DNA of 64,000 nt, from NCBI GenBank assembly GCA_021904315.1, contig CM038908.1, positions 29,626,001 through 29,690,000 of the forward strand, read 5' to 3'. Below the pieces are notes generated by a model. It worked only from the letters and a program-made list of their open reading frames with translations, had not been told where the DNA came from and made no database searches. The position numbers and the translations under genes are program-made. Positions 23,892 to 36,299 of this stretch are shown one piece after another. Position 1 is the first letter of the stretch, and the number at the start of each line of letters is the position of its first letter. The DNA comes from Sphagnum magellanicum. Its lineage: Eukaryota; Streptophyta; Sphagnopsida; Sphagnales; Sphagnaceae.

Positions 23892-26800
23892 GGAATATCA
23901 CCCCCTTACAAATGCCGCCCCGTTATGGAGTATATGTAACAATTCTCAAACCAGCAGCAATTAAGTGATGACAGTAACATAACTACTTTCGCATCGATTT
24001 GGCACTTGTTCTGCAATGGAGTGGAGCCCAGTGCAGCCACATTGAATTCGTTGCTCCTGTTTAGTGGTTCTGCTGCTATTCCGGAAGCAGCAGTAGCAGC
24101 AGCAGCTTACAAGTAGCATCACCCATTGCATGAGAAGGGAGCATGCATGTATTATAGAAATTATGTTGTTCTAGAGTATCATTATACCGTCGTGAGCTCG
24201 ATCCATGTGAGAGAATCATGTTACGGTTTCCTCGACTAGTAGTAGTAGTAGCTAGGGAACCACTCATGTAGTTAGTTACAGTGTATTTTCAACGGTTCTC
24301 GGCGTCATCTGAGATTTATACACGGAGCTGCGAAACTCTTCCTCAATAAGGCGGCTTTCAAAGAGGGTCACAAGTCAGAAGCTGAAAGGGTAGGGTACTT
24401 TCAGTGCTTTTTAGTTGTGCTATGGATGGATTGAACAATACCCATAAATGTGATTTTTTGTAAGGAGACCAGAGGTGCGACATTGCGCCCGCTCTTCATC
24501 AATCTAACTGCATAATATTCATGTTGAGCACATACATTTGTGTGAACATTTCTAATAGGTGTAAGATCCCTCCGGCTCCTAAGTAGTAGGCTTAAGATCA
24601 CGTCCTAATTCTACCAGTTCCTCCTCCTGCCTTGTGCGTCAGGATATATATAGGTACCTATGTTTAGGCTTATGATAAGGTTTGCCTATGGCATGTGGCC
24701 AGAGTGACATCCTCCAAAATGACATACCCATGTGGAATAAGACTGTACTCCACATGACATGAGGTGTGTAAACTTTTGATTGTGGTCCAGAAATCTGTGA
24801 ATGAGCGTCCATGGAATGCCAATGTGCAACTTGAAGCATGGTGAAAAGTATGAAAATGAGTTACATGATGACACAATACAGCTTGTGAAAATAGTAGTAA
24901 TTTGAGATCACAAGGTTGGTGATAAAATGGCCTTGCTATGAGAGCCATGGATGGTGAAAGGTCTCAAAGATGAAGGGGCCAAGATCATTGTGATCTAAAT
25001 TATGTTTTCATATCATAACCACATGAGGTCCTTTTGTGGCTATTGTATTAAAACTTTTGGGTGGTAAAGACATCACAGGCAGAAGTAACAATGGAGCTTG
25101 AATAGGATCTAAAGATCTGACATGAAGAGCTTTTGAACACAACTCCTAGGACTATATGTATCACGGAAGGCATGCTCTCAAGGGCCTAGGACCTATCCTA
25201 ATTATAGGGTCATAGCCCTAAGGGTAGTAGCCTGAGGCTGTAGGCCCCAACATTAGGGAGAGGACTATGGGAGTAGGCCTTCCCCTGTCATTGAGGTCAA
25301 TAACTTTGCTTGCTAATCTCCTCCATGCTCATCACATTGGAAGGCCTTACTATCTCTTTTGTTTGCTCCAACTTGATTACCATCATCCAAGTTCCATCAC
25401 AATCCATGAAGCTCTTGTTCTTGTCCTAAGTTATTGCATTTTTCATCCTACTCTTATTCATCCATTGTTTGTCCAAGTTTGCCCTCCTCAACCATCATGT
25501 GCCATTAAATTCACATCAATTGGAGCACAACAACCAACATGATGCAGCTGCCACAAACTGACTTGGTTATGTTTTATGTGTCGTTTGTATGGTTAACCAC
25601 ACTATTGGTCCTTTGAGTTAACTTCTCATTTAAATTGATTTTCTCTTAAAGTTAATTCCAATATTGCTAGGACAAAGAGAAAGGTTCAAAGTGGTTTGAG
25701 AACACTAACTAATCTGCACAAGTGAAGAAAATTATTAAACTAGTTGAGTGGATGGGAGGGTTGGGTGTGAGGGGATTAGGCCATGATAAATGTAGAAACA
25801 TGACAAAGTAGTAGCTTGCTAGCTATCAAGGAGTACATGTTTCATCCACACATTTGTGAAACACATGTTTTGAGGATTTGTACCTTTTTGTTTTGGTGAT
25901 GGAAGTACTTATGAACATTTTTCTGGCACAATTCATTCATTTCTTATTTCAAGAATTCTTGCATGTTGTAAGTATTGGAATTGGATATCATTAAGCTATT
26001 TCCATGTAGTTAAATCTACATATTATGCATGACGTAAAATAACTAACTAAATCAAAATCTGTTTATTTTAATGGGCTCATTCACGGCTAGGGTTCCAAAA
26101 AGGAATCTCTAATTGAAAAAGGATTGCAAAAAATAATTATAGATTTTCACATTGTTTAGTATCCCACAATTATGATGTATTCTTGGGTTCCTATGAGTAA
26201 GGAATTGGGACTTTTTTTTTAAATTCAATAATTATGGGATGTTGTGTGCAAAGTTTTTTTGAGTTGTTTATTGATTTATGATCAATTGTTCATATTATAA
26301 TTTTTTATAAAGGAATGCATAAAATAATGTATTTGATTTCAGATTTTTTTAGAAGAAAAAGATGTTTCCATTGACACAACTACATGTTCATTAGTTTAAC
26401 TTGATGAAAAAATATATCATATGAAAATTTCAAAGTCTTGAAATTTTAAAGTAAATGGCTACAAGGGAAATGATTTATTTTAAAAATAATTTGGCTAATT
26501 GTTTATATTCATTACATTAAAAAAGCTAGCTCTAAATGCAAGTCAAACATGTAAGAAATAATCATGCAAAAAAACATGTTTAGTTGATCATTAATATTTA
26601 TTTTATTTTTTTCTTGTAAACCAAAATATTAGTGAAAAATTATGTATGCATGTGAAAAATCACCACTACCACATGAATTATCTTGTTTTGGACTATTCAA
26701 ATTTTTTCACTTAAATTTGTTCCTTGTAAATGTTGTTTGTAAAAACTAGCCTTAAAAAAAGTCCCTTGGAATCTTTTTTTTTGGGAACCCTAATGATAAA
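23892..26800. other. Intergenic region downstream of expansin
   Basis: Starts with the expansin 3' UTR. At 24553-24600 there is a degraded half of fold-back family H1 (aggtgtaagatccctcc.. gtaggcttaagatcac). The rest is AT-rich with no recognisable coding sequence. Confidence 0.5.
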
Positions 26801-26804
26801 TGGG

Positions 26805-27000
26805 TCCTTAAATGATAAGATTATTGATCTTCCATTTAGTTTTTCTCTTATCTTAATTAACATATATAGTTGTTGACATTAGAAAGTTTTATTGCACACT
26901 AGTCTATAGGTGGGAAAAGATGCATTTTGAACTTCTATATCTTGTTTTTTAGTCAAGAATACACATGAATTTCCTTGATTCTTTTCATGGTATTTGAACT
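26805..27000 (+). repeat. Solo LTR-like fragment
   Basis: Aligns in direct orientation with 36105-36295: both carry atcttccatttag..tttctcttatctt, a cacactagtct/cacaatagtct segment and gaatttccttgattctttt. The second copy lies immediately after a copia RNase H remnant, so the shared sequence is most simply LTR-derived. The LTR termini TG..CA could not be placed. Confidence 0.5.
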
Positions 27001-27559
27001 TTATCGTACCTATAATGGTAGTTCACAAGTTTGGTGAATACCACGTACCATATAGTTGAATCCAATGAAGGATTATTGTCTAGGATGTATAGTTGCTTGT
27101 AGAACTTGGCTTTAATTTGTTAATCTTTGTTAACAATCTGATTTTACTAGGTTAATTAAATTCCATTAATATATTTTGTATTGATGTTAGGTTCTTCTCC
27201 TACCCTATTACCATGAATTGTAATAAACATACTAATTAAAACATGTTTATAATCTATTGTCTACTTGAAAAGAAAAAATAGACTTGAAACAACCAATAAA
27301 AATCTAAGGCACAATTCCTATGATACATTCCTTTTTTCTTCCTTACATTTTGCTCTCAGTGTAAAAATCCTACTCTTCCTTATTTTATGAAGTCAATTCT
27401 TGCAGTAGACCTCTTCACATACTTGCACACACATTCCATTGTTCACTTCATGCATAAACAACAACCTTTTACTTCTTCCAATTCTATTTTAAATAGCATA
27501 TAAGATGGTTGTAATCATCTAACTACTTTCTAGCATAACTATTCTAGTGCTTGTCATCT

Positions 27560-28440
27560 TGACTAATTGATTTTCATAACTAACTATTGTTTCGTCCTTT
27601 TGTTCTATCTCTGTAAATCAATTTTCCCTCTTCAATCAACTTGTCTATTATTATGTTAGTAACCTAGTGGGTTTGTTGCCTTCTCTTATTTCTTTTCATT
27701 ACATTATCTCCCTCTTAACCGATGTAGTGTTTCCACACATCAAATAAATCTTCTACATTTGAAGTTTGAATTAACATGACGAACTCAACAATTTTGCCAT
27801 CAAGAGATTCTACAGGGCCTTCTTTTGTCATAACAATAGGTCTGCTTTGCATGTATTTTTTTACTTCGATAATTTTTAATAGATGTGGCAAGCATTACTA
27901 ATAATGTTGGATCTTACCAATCCAAAGTCATTTCATTTTTTCACCAAGTGTTGTGTTCATGCAATGGTGGTTTGCAATAGTAGAGGATAAGACCCAAGAT
28001 GTGAATCTTCAACCCACATTTTGGTGTAACCATCATTTGTCCTCCAATGTATGCATTCCATAGCATTCATTCCCATATCATGGAGTTGTGCCAACTCCTA
28101 GCAATGTTCAATGGTTTTTTTCCAATTGATATTTTGATTTGTCATATGTTTTGTTAATGACATGGCCTAGAATCTTGTCCATTGGAATCATGGCGAAAGT
28201 TGGTCTTCTAGTGCATACCATTTGATGGCAATGGTAAGAGTTTCTATACTCAATTTTTAACCTATAATAGTAACGTAAGGCATATGCACGTAAACACCCC
28301 ATAATGAATTCCATTATTCCACAGCCATGGGGTTTGTAATATTGGATATAATAACAAATAATGTTATATGCCAAATATTCTCTCTAGTCTAAGTCATCGA
28401 TGTTCCACATAGCTAATAACTATTTTTTAGCTCCAATCAT
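27560..28440 (-). pseudogene. Decayed coding region, unknown family (downstream part)
   Basis: The minus strand reads in a largely constant frame through sequences such as REYLAYNIICYYIQYYKPHG, GCLRAYALRYYYRLKIEYRN and CTRRPTFAMIPMDKILGHV, broken by stops. The longest uninterrupted part is 28108-28374 (88 codons). I recognise no domain. Given orientation and position it could be the 3' part of the decayed region at 29800-33900, separated from it by the TIR element at 28448-29790. It is probably transposon-derived or a multicopy gene; no function is assigned. Confidence 0.4.
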
Positions 28441-28447
28441 CAAGGTC

Positions 28448-29790
28448 TTGGCATACTAAGGTGTCCATTTTTTAATGTCACAAAGGCACTTTTGGGGTGG
28501 GTAGCTTTAAATTTAGTATAATATGTGTTGGGATATGATTGAAAATTATAGAAAGGACTCATTTTAATAATCTATAACATTTGTAAAATCAAATTGAAAA
28601 TTTGAAAATAAAATGCCATCATTTCATTACAAGCTTGACTTTTAAAGTGATGTAACATTTTCTATCACAGTCCATAAAAAACATTTATGGACTTCTATTA
28701 CATAATAAACAAATGTAAAATGTTTTTTTTTTCCTAGTATGATTGTGAAGGTATTGTAATGTTAAAATAATGGCTTACGAGTAAGTTTAATAGTTTAATT
28801 TATCAAGATTTCATAAGATTTCCAATATTCTATAAAGTCCATGATTTATTAAAATGGACAAATTGAGGTTTGTTGTTTTGTAGAAAATGACATTATTACC
28901 TTACATAAAAATGGCCAATTTTAAAAATTGAAAAAACCCATTTTTTGGTTCTAACTTTTCCTTTAGCTGATCAAGGGTGAAAACACACTAAAGTGGTTAA
29001 ATTTTGGTGGATCAAAGTCCCTTTTCAAAGTCCTTTTCTAATGTAATTGAAAATTGGTTTAAAATATGAATATTTAGATTATATTGAAAGTATTTTTTTT
29101 TTCCATTTATAATTTCAATTCATGATGTTATAAGACATATAAAAAATATCACAAAAGTTTAAATAATTATTTTAAATGTTTAAAAAGGCTTTTAAAATAA
29201 TTAAAAATTTTGGGATTTTGAAAAGTCCATAACATAATAAATTAAAATCACATTCCATTCATTCAATGGATCTTTAGTTTCTTAAATATAATCCATCTAA
29301 TATCCCAAAGTTTCAAACAAATGAAACGAACACATTATAAGATAAAAGTCCATATCCATGAATTTTATAGGGTGTGACAAGACTTGTTGCCAAGATTCAA
29401 AAGTTCATTACTTATTAAATATTTAGGATTTTGATGTGTTTCTTTGCATTTTTAAAATGCCAACTCCATTAGCATTACATATGTGAGTCCCTTTCTTGAT
29501 ATTTCAATGAAAATATTATTGTTTTATATTTAAGTTTCAAAGAGATGCAAGAAAAACTACAAGTGTGACACCTAAAAAAGGACTACATAGTGTGCTTTCA
29601 CCTTTAAATCGAAACATGTGTCACAATTTAAAAACTTGTAAGTTTAAGTTTTAGGTGTTCCATTCACTTCCTACTTTCAAATGGACAATTTTATGTTGCC
29701 AAAACATTAAACATTTGAATTCAATTTTTTTAAAGAAACAAAACTATGGACTCCATATGTGCCACTTTTGATACCACCTTAATGTGCCAA
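28448..29790 (+). mobile_element. Non-autonomous TIR element, copy B (interrupted)
   Basis: Inverted ends cttggcatactaaggtg (28447 on) and, reverse-complemented at the right end, cttggcacattaaggtgg. Its two halves (28448-28973 and 29604-29790) align continuously with the reverse complement of 7717-8445. The ~630-bp segment between them is a second TIR element absent from the other copy. No transposase frame. Confidence 0.65.
28974..29603 (+). mobile_element. TIR element nested inside copy B
   Basis: About 630 bp bounded by gggtgaaaacacactaaagt at the left and, in reverse complement at the right, aggtgaaagcacactatgta: imperfect terminal inverted repeats of about 20 bp. Immediate flanks are ..gatcaa and ttaaatcg.., against an empty site ..gattaaattg.. 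near 7.9 kb. This suggests a 3-4 bp TAA/TTAA-like target duplication (PIF/Harbinger-like). A relative lies at 31168-31777. No coding capacity. Confidence 0.65.
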
Positions 29791-29799
29791 GACCCATCG

Positions 29800-32700
29800 G
29801 TGGCCCACATCGACTTTAAAACAAATTTGAAGCCAATGTATCAAGTAATACACTTCTAGATTTGGCAATAAGGGATGAAAATATTCCATTTCTATCATGA
29901 CATGGACACTACATGTTCACAAACATGGCTTAATACCAACTTCCTATTTCTTGTTTCAATCCAATCCACCTCCATTCAAGTGGGTATATCTTGTGATCAC
30001 ATTCCAACATTCTCTCCACCAACTCCTACCATTACTTCCTTCCTATTAAATATTTTGCCAAATAGGGTCACTTCATCCTTATTAGACATTGTCATCCCCT
30101 CTTTTCCTTTGGTCTAAACATCTTAGACCTTTGCTATAGTCCTTCTTCTACATCATGTTCATCTTTTGTATCTTCATCTTCTCCTTCTAGCTTTTATATG
30201 CGAACATGAACTACATCAAGCGTATTGATGTACTCCTTGGTATGATTGAAATGTCATTTCTTCATTTTTGCCTATGCTTTTTAAAAACTGAAATGAAATT
30301 TGTTGGAAATTAAACAACTAATTAGTCATAAGAATTATTTTTGCTTAACTTTCTATGGTAGTGCTCTTCCACTCTGTGATGTTTAATAACACCTTAAAAT
30401 TCTTCTTTATGTTTTTATTTTGGCTTTTTTATTCCTTAGCTCCTTGTGCAACATTTTTTCCTTTGCCATTATCTTCTTATAATCATCATTATATGCATGA
30501 TGACTATGCTTTAATCCTTCTTTTGGTTTTTTTATTATAATATCATGATCATGATCTTGCAATTTATATCTTCAAATCCCTTTAGCTCTTCATAAAACAA
30601 CTTTTTTTCCTCCTTCAACATTTTGATTTCATGATTTTAGAATGAAATTTCAATATCTGCCTTTGCAATAAACTCTAATTGATTCTCTTGCATCTTTTGT
30701 TTCTCCATGTCCATTTGACCTTGTCAATATTTACCTAATTTTGTAGCTTTTCATAATGCTTCTCCCACTTTGAAATATTATGTTGAAATTTTAAAACCTT
30801 CTTTTCTATAGCCTTGAGTGTAATTTCTACCTTTTGGTGATTGAATTCACTTTGATCTAGGCTAGCCTTTGCTTGTGAGTATCAAATTTCCAATTTTGTT
30901 ACAACCTTTTTTTTTTAATCTCCTCTTGCTTCTACTTCAAGGAACAAACTAATGTAGCAAATTGTGAGGTTTTCCATTCCAATTCTCCCCAATGAGTACT
31001 TTGTTATACCTCATCTACTAAATATTTTTTTCTTGTTGCTAATATTCCTATACACAAGTTCTCATTATTGGTACCAAAAATTATGTTGTAATTTCTTTTA
31101 GTTCATCTTCCAAATTTTTTCCTTTCATTGAAGTAGGCAAAAAAATTTGTTCATCACCTCTTCGGTTGGATGAAAGCATATTAAAGTGGACCAAAACTAG
31201 CAAATCAAAGTCCCTTTTGAAAGTCCATTTCTAGTGTATTCAAAATTGGTTTAAAATTGACCATGTAACTTTCATTCGAAAAATTCAGATTTTTCCAATT
31301 TTTTTTCATGGCCACCATGTTGAAAACCATTTAAAAGGTTTTTCTTAAAACAAAATCAAGAAAATCAACATTTTTTATGCCTTCATGGACTTTGTGAAAT
31401 ATTTCAAGGGCTACATATTTGATGTTATGGAACACAAAAGTTAAGACAATGTTTCATCCATTAAATGAGCCTTTAATGTCATAAACTTCAAATATTTTAT
31501 ATTTCAAAAATTCACATACATTGTAAAAACACATTGTGAAATAAAAGTCCATATCCAAGATTTTATAGTTTGTGACACTTTGTTTCGCCAAGATTGTAAA
31601 GTCCATAATTAATTGAACATTCATGATTTTGATGTGTTTTTTTCGATGTTTATATACTTCATGTGTTAGCTTCACATAAATGAGTCCCTTTTTGTTATGA
31701 TTTTATGTAGGAACATTCAAATCCAAGAAAAATTGCCACTGTGATTCCCATAATGGTCCATTGTAGTATGCAACCACTTGGTTCTGCAAGACTATGTCCG
31801 CAATTTGATTATGTGTTGCTTCTACAAGTTCCTCCCAAATTGGACTTGGCATTGGTATGACCTTGTCTCAATGTTTTATTAAAAACTCTTCCATCTCCTT
31901 TCCTCTTCCTTTAGGCAACTTCACTAAAGCCTTTTCTATTGGCATTTCAACTTGTATTTTGTCTTTTCTTCCTTCTTGTTCCTCTTTGTCATTGATTTTA
32001 ATGATCTTTTCTTCAAAAACCACTTGTTCAATTTTGGCATTAGTTGGCTTAAGCTCAACCTCATTGCCAATTACTTGTGTTGATTCTAATGTTGATTCCT
32101 AATTCTAGTATCTTCATCAACATTGGTATCCCCCTCTTGGATTTGAGATAAGTCTGTGTTTTTGTCCGCCAAATTGGATGTTGTTTCCTTTCCCTTATTC
32201 TTCTTTTGGTTCACTAGCATTACCACATGGACATCCACCACAATGCACCTTTTTTTATATCATGGAATTCCTATTCCCTCCTTAACAAACTTCTTTAGAT
32301 AATACTTGCCTACTATGGTTAAAGTTAGTGTTATCAAAGTGTTTTTCAATTTTCAAGCCTTTTTTTGGATAACTAGAATTTTGTTTTGCAATTTTTGAAC
32401 ATACCAAACAACCCAATTAATTGGCCCTTCCTATATTGCTTGGATTGTTGTTACAAGGACTCCATGTGCAAAGTTGGGCTCCAAGTGCAAACTTGTTGCC
32501 TTGTCTCAAAATGAAGGTTTCGATTAATGCTTATAACCTCATAATCTTTAATAGTCTGTTTGCTTTGATTATTATGTAACCAGATTGAGGAACGTAATGG
32601 TCTCTCTCTTCTCCTATGAAATAACTAGCTATAGAAGTTTTGTAACCCTCCCTTCTTCCTAGTACTAATCCACTACAAAGAAGTTTAAAAACTTCAACAA

Positions 32701-33900
32701 CACCTTCTATTCCCATGTTGATTTGCCTACCTTGTAGTTTAATGTACTAATTGACTATGTGAGTATTGCATATTAGTTTTTTGGTGAATTTTGAATCAAT
32801 TTGTGCCCAATCGACCTTTTTAATGTGAGCAAGACCTACTTTCTCCACCCAATGTACTTTTCATTTTTCCAAAGCCTAGATCAACCCATGCATGCGTGTA
32901 GCAAAGTTGGTCATGTTCAAATCTTCTAGTATGACAAGATTCTCCAACTCCATATGTTTGTGCTTGGGAACAAAGGTAACAAGTTACTACTACTTTCCAA
33001 GGTGTGCTTCATTTTAATAATTTGCACCTTGCACAAGTTGAATTCTCGATTCCATAGAACTATAATGAAATGTTGGTATGAAGGCTATAAAGGTTCTCAA
33101 TATAGACCAACAAAAATTTAAACCAACTTGAATTACAATACTTGAGCCTCCAAACATTGATGCTTTGCTTCTTGAAAGGCTAAAATTTTTTCTTCCTTTG
33201 CATTCAAGAATTTCTACACTTGTAAATGGTTCTTTTATAGTTCGTGATGACACTACATGCATTTTTCCGTTTTAAATATCCTAAAACCACTTCTTGGTAT
33301 GGATATTTCTTGACATTGAAGTTTCTTTTTTAGATCCTTCACACTCAAGCAAAGGTGGTAGAAACTCACAAAGTTGTCTTTGTTTAAGCTTTTTACACTA
33401 CTCTCTTTTCAACTTTTCTTTCCTTTTGTCAAATCTACACGTGGCTTCTAATTATTTACTATAGTGGAATGCAACATGTGCCTTCCTCTTCAAAAGCCTA
33501 TGAATTCTTCTCCACTAAGATTTCCTCTCCACATCATTTCTTATTTTGCCACCATTTTTTCCTTCTCACCTCTCTCTCACAATCTTCTTTTGCTTTTAAA
33601 TTCCACTTAACAATGCAATTGTAAAAAAATCCTTCCAAATGTGGTATTTGTGTTTAATAGCCCACAATTCTTCCTTTCTCTAAGGATTACTTACATTAAT
33701 GGCCATAAAAGCAACTCTTCATTCAATGGTATAGAAAATAGGTTGCCTTTTGGCATAAGCCCTTGGCTTCCTACATCATAAACTTACCTAGCTTCATAGG
33801 TTTGTACAAATTTTGTGCAAAATTCAGTTTTCATAAATTCATACAAAAATCACATGAATTTCATGTTATGGTTAATATGAATGATATTTTTATGTATTCA
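29800..33900 (-). pseudogene. Long decayed coding region, unknown family
   Basis: Minus-strand translation gives long coding-like stretches with occasional stops and shifts. From the 5' side they include EELWAIKHKYHIWKDFF, KVDWAQIDSKFTKKLICNTH, MGIEGVVEVFKLLCSGLVLG, ERDHYVPQSGYIIIKANRLL, SPIWEELVEATHNQIADIVL, then a charged coiled-coil-like stretch ending KAIEKKVLKFQHNISKWEKH. A TIR element at 31168-31777 interrupts it, and the reading resumes beyond it. I recognise no named domain, and no reverse transcriptase or transposase signature. It may be the body of an uncharacterised autonomous element or a decayed multicopy gene. Confidence 0.4.
31168..31777 (+). mobile_element. TIR element, relative of the nested element
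   Basis: About 610 bp, aligning in direct orientation with 28974-29603 through blocks such as atcaaagtccctttt, ataaaagtccatatcca and gattttgatgtgttt. Ends are ggatgaaagcatattaaagt and, reverse-complemented, gtggttgcatactacaatgg. It interrupts the minus-strand decayed coding region: codons for ..DIVLQNQ end at its right edge and NRRGDEQ.. resumes at its left edge. Confidence 0.6.
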
Positions 33901-34632
33901 ATATTTTAAATATTCAAACAAATGAGATTTTTTTTTGAATGACATATGAAAATGTAAATGTTTAATACACAAAAGTAGCATTGTTTTATGCAAAATTACA
34001 CCATGATAAATGCAAAAATTTAATTATAATGTAAATCATATGTACTTTCACATCAAAACATCATAAATAGAAAAGAAACATCATTTATATTTAAATAACA
34101 TATATATATTTTATCCCATTTCTACATTTTGAAGCTTGTGAACTTGTGTGAAAAAAAGAATGTAAAACATCAAAATTCACAAGAAGGTCAAAAAATTGAA
34201 AGTAAAGTTCATGAAGGATTTTGTGACAGGCACACAAAACAACACATAATTTTTTTGAACTCGATGTTGCATTGACACACAATGTGCCATTTACATGTCC
34301 TTTCCACAATCTTGTTTCATGTATTGGGCTAACAAGGGATTCTAGCCCCATATTTAAAAACTTTTATAGATATTTTTTTTTGTGTTTTGTTACACCTTAT
34401 GTCAAGTTTCTATTTGGTATATTTTCATTTGGAAATGCAAAAATTCATTATTAGTCATGTGTAATTGGGATTAATTATTTTTGTCACTTGTTTTGATTAT
34501 ATTGGGCACAACAACACATCTTTAGGTTTTGTAACTTTTCTTTTTATGTGAAGTCTAAGTCTATTATTCGATATTAATGACCTAAAGTTGTAATGTTCAT
34601 TTAATAATTGCATGTATTATGTTCTATTGCAT
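33900..34632. other. AT-rich spacer
   Basis: Between the decayed coding region and the 148-bp array. Open frames of 60-86 codons on both strands overlap each other and show no motif. Nothing identifiable. Confidence 0.45.
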
Positions 34633-35030
34633 TCATAAATCATGATGTTGATTATAGGCACAACACCTTGTCGTCACATAGCATGCCATGTCACATCATG
34701 AGAGATTAAATCATTGTTAGTAATAAAAGTTAATGGTAATTTTGACTAATTAATAAATGAGATTTCATAAAACTTTAGTATCATGAGTCATGATGTTGAT
34801 TATAGTCACAACACCTTATTACCACATGATATGTCATGTCATCATCATGGGAAATTGAGTTGTTATTAATTGCAAAGGTCAATGGTATTTTCAATTAACT
34901 AATTTCACAAATATATATATTAAAAATTGAAAAAAATGGGATATTTTACCCCCAAAATCAACAAGTTGTCATATTGATTATAGTTGCAAAACCATGATGC
35001 CACATGGCATGTTGTTGTATTTTGCCACTA
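34633..35030. repeat. Tandem array, ~150-180 bp unit, three copies
   Basis: Units begin near 34645, 34795 and 34966 at the shared phrase catgatgttgattatag (diverged in the third), followed by a cacaacacctt/gcaaaaccatg block and a catgtca segment. AT-rich, non-coding; spacing grows from about 150 to about 175 bp. Confidence 0.6.
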
Positions 35031-35103
35031 CTTAATGATTTATATGATTAAGTAGTTATAAATGTAGTCGAAAAAGATAATAGTTGTCTCAAGTTTGATT
35101 GAA

Positions 35104-36040
35104 AAGGACACAATGTGTTGTAGTGAACCAAACATTCACAAAGCACACTTCGTTACAAGAGGATTTGAACAAGTGAATAGATGTGATTACACAAAACCTT
35201 TGCTCATGTTGTCAAGTGGAAGATGTTACAAATTTGCATGGCTCTAGCAACACAGAACAATTGGCCAATGTTCCCCCATATATCAAGATGGCCCTTTTCA
35301 ATGGTGGTTTATGTGAAGAAGTTTTTATGACCCAACCATGAGGTTTCATTATATTGAAACATGAAGACAAAGTTTTTAGGTTGAATTTTTTTTTGTACAA
35401 TTTGTGTTAGGCACCTTGTGTTTGGTATGAAAAAATTGATTCCTATGTCAAGTCCCAAAAAAACTTCAACAATAATTATCACAATAATTTATACTATGCT
35501 TTAGAAGAAAGAAAGATAGTAATACTTGTTGTTTACATTGATGATCTTTTGATAACATGAAATGTTATTAGTAAGATCTATAAGTTAAAAGGGTGTAGTC
35601 ACAATCAAACAAACCAAAAACCATGTTGGACGATCACGAAAACTCTTTCAAAACTATAGCTTTGTTAGATTTTTTTTTGCGGTGCCACTTCAATACCATG
35701 TTAATAACTAGAAATTGTGCTAAATGACTAATATGAGTGTTGAGGAACTCAAAATAATTTTTAAAATAAATAAATTTGGGTTATAGTTTTAATAAAGGCC
35801 CTTTGAACTTGAACAACAATTGCATCAAAGTCGTCAATTTTACAATTTCTAGTTTTATTAATTTAGATTGGGCCAAAGACCAAGAAACATTGATCAACTT
35901 TTGGATATGTTTTTCAACTTGACAAGTCGCCCATAATGTGGAGCAATTAGAGACAACCTATGGCTCCACCAAAGGTGAATATCAGTCCTTAGTTGAAGGC
36001 ATTAAAAAATCCATTCCAGTACTCAATATTCTATCCCTAA
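35104..36040 (+). pseudogene. Ty1/copia polyprotein remnant (RT and RNase H)
   Basis: The plus strand encodes HKAHFVTRGFEQVNRCDYTK (start of reverse transcriptase; copia consensus KARLVAKGF..GIDY), then APCVWYEKIDSY and, after shifts, ALEERKIVILVVYIDDLLIT with the YxDD active-site motif as YIDD. Near 35970 TTYGSTKGEYQSLVEGIKKS matches the copia RNase H STxAEY segment. Multiple stops and shifts show it is dead. Gag and integrase were not found. Confidence 0.75.
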
Positions 36041-36104
36041 TTCTGATTATGCATGTTGTAGAATAACTAATTATGGTCTGGATCTAAACTTGTTTATTCT
36101 AGAT

Positions 36105-36295
36105 AATAAGATCATTGGTCTTCCATTTAGATTTTCTCTTATCTTGATTAGCCTAGTTGTCAGCATAGAAAGCTCTGCTACACAATAGTCTAGTCAAGAA
36201 GAGATGTATCTCTCGTATCTTGTTTTTCAGTTGAATACACAGGAATTTCCTTGATTCCTTTCTATAAGCATAAACCTCATAACACAAGAATTTGC
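36105..36295 (+). repeat. LTR-like segment after copia remnant
   Basis: Shares its sequence with 26805-27000, 9.3 kb upstream, in the same orientation. Position after the RNase H remnant makes a 3' LTR the simplest reading. Boundaries not resolved. Confidence 0.5.
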
Positions 36296-36299
36296 TTCC

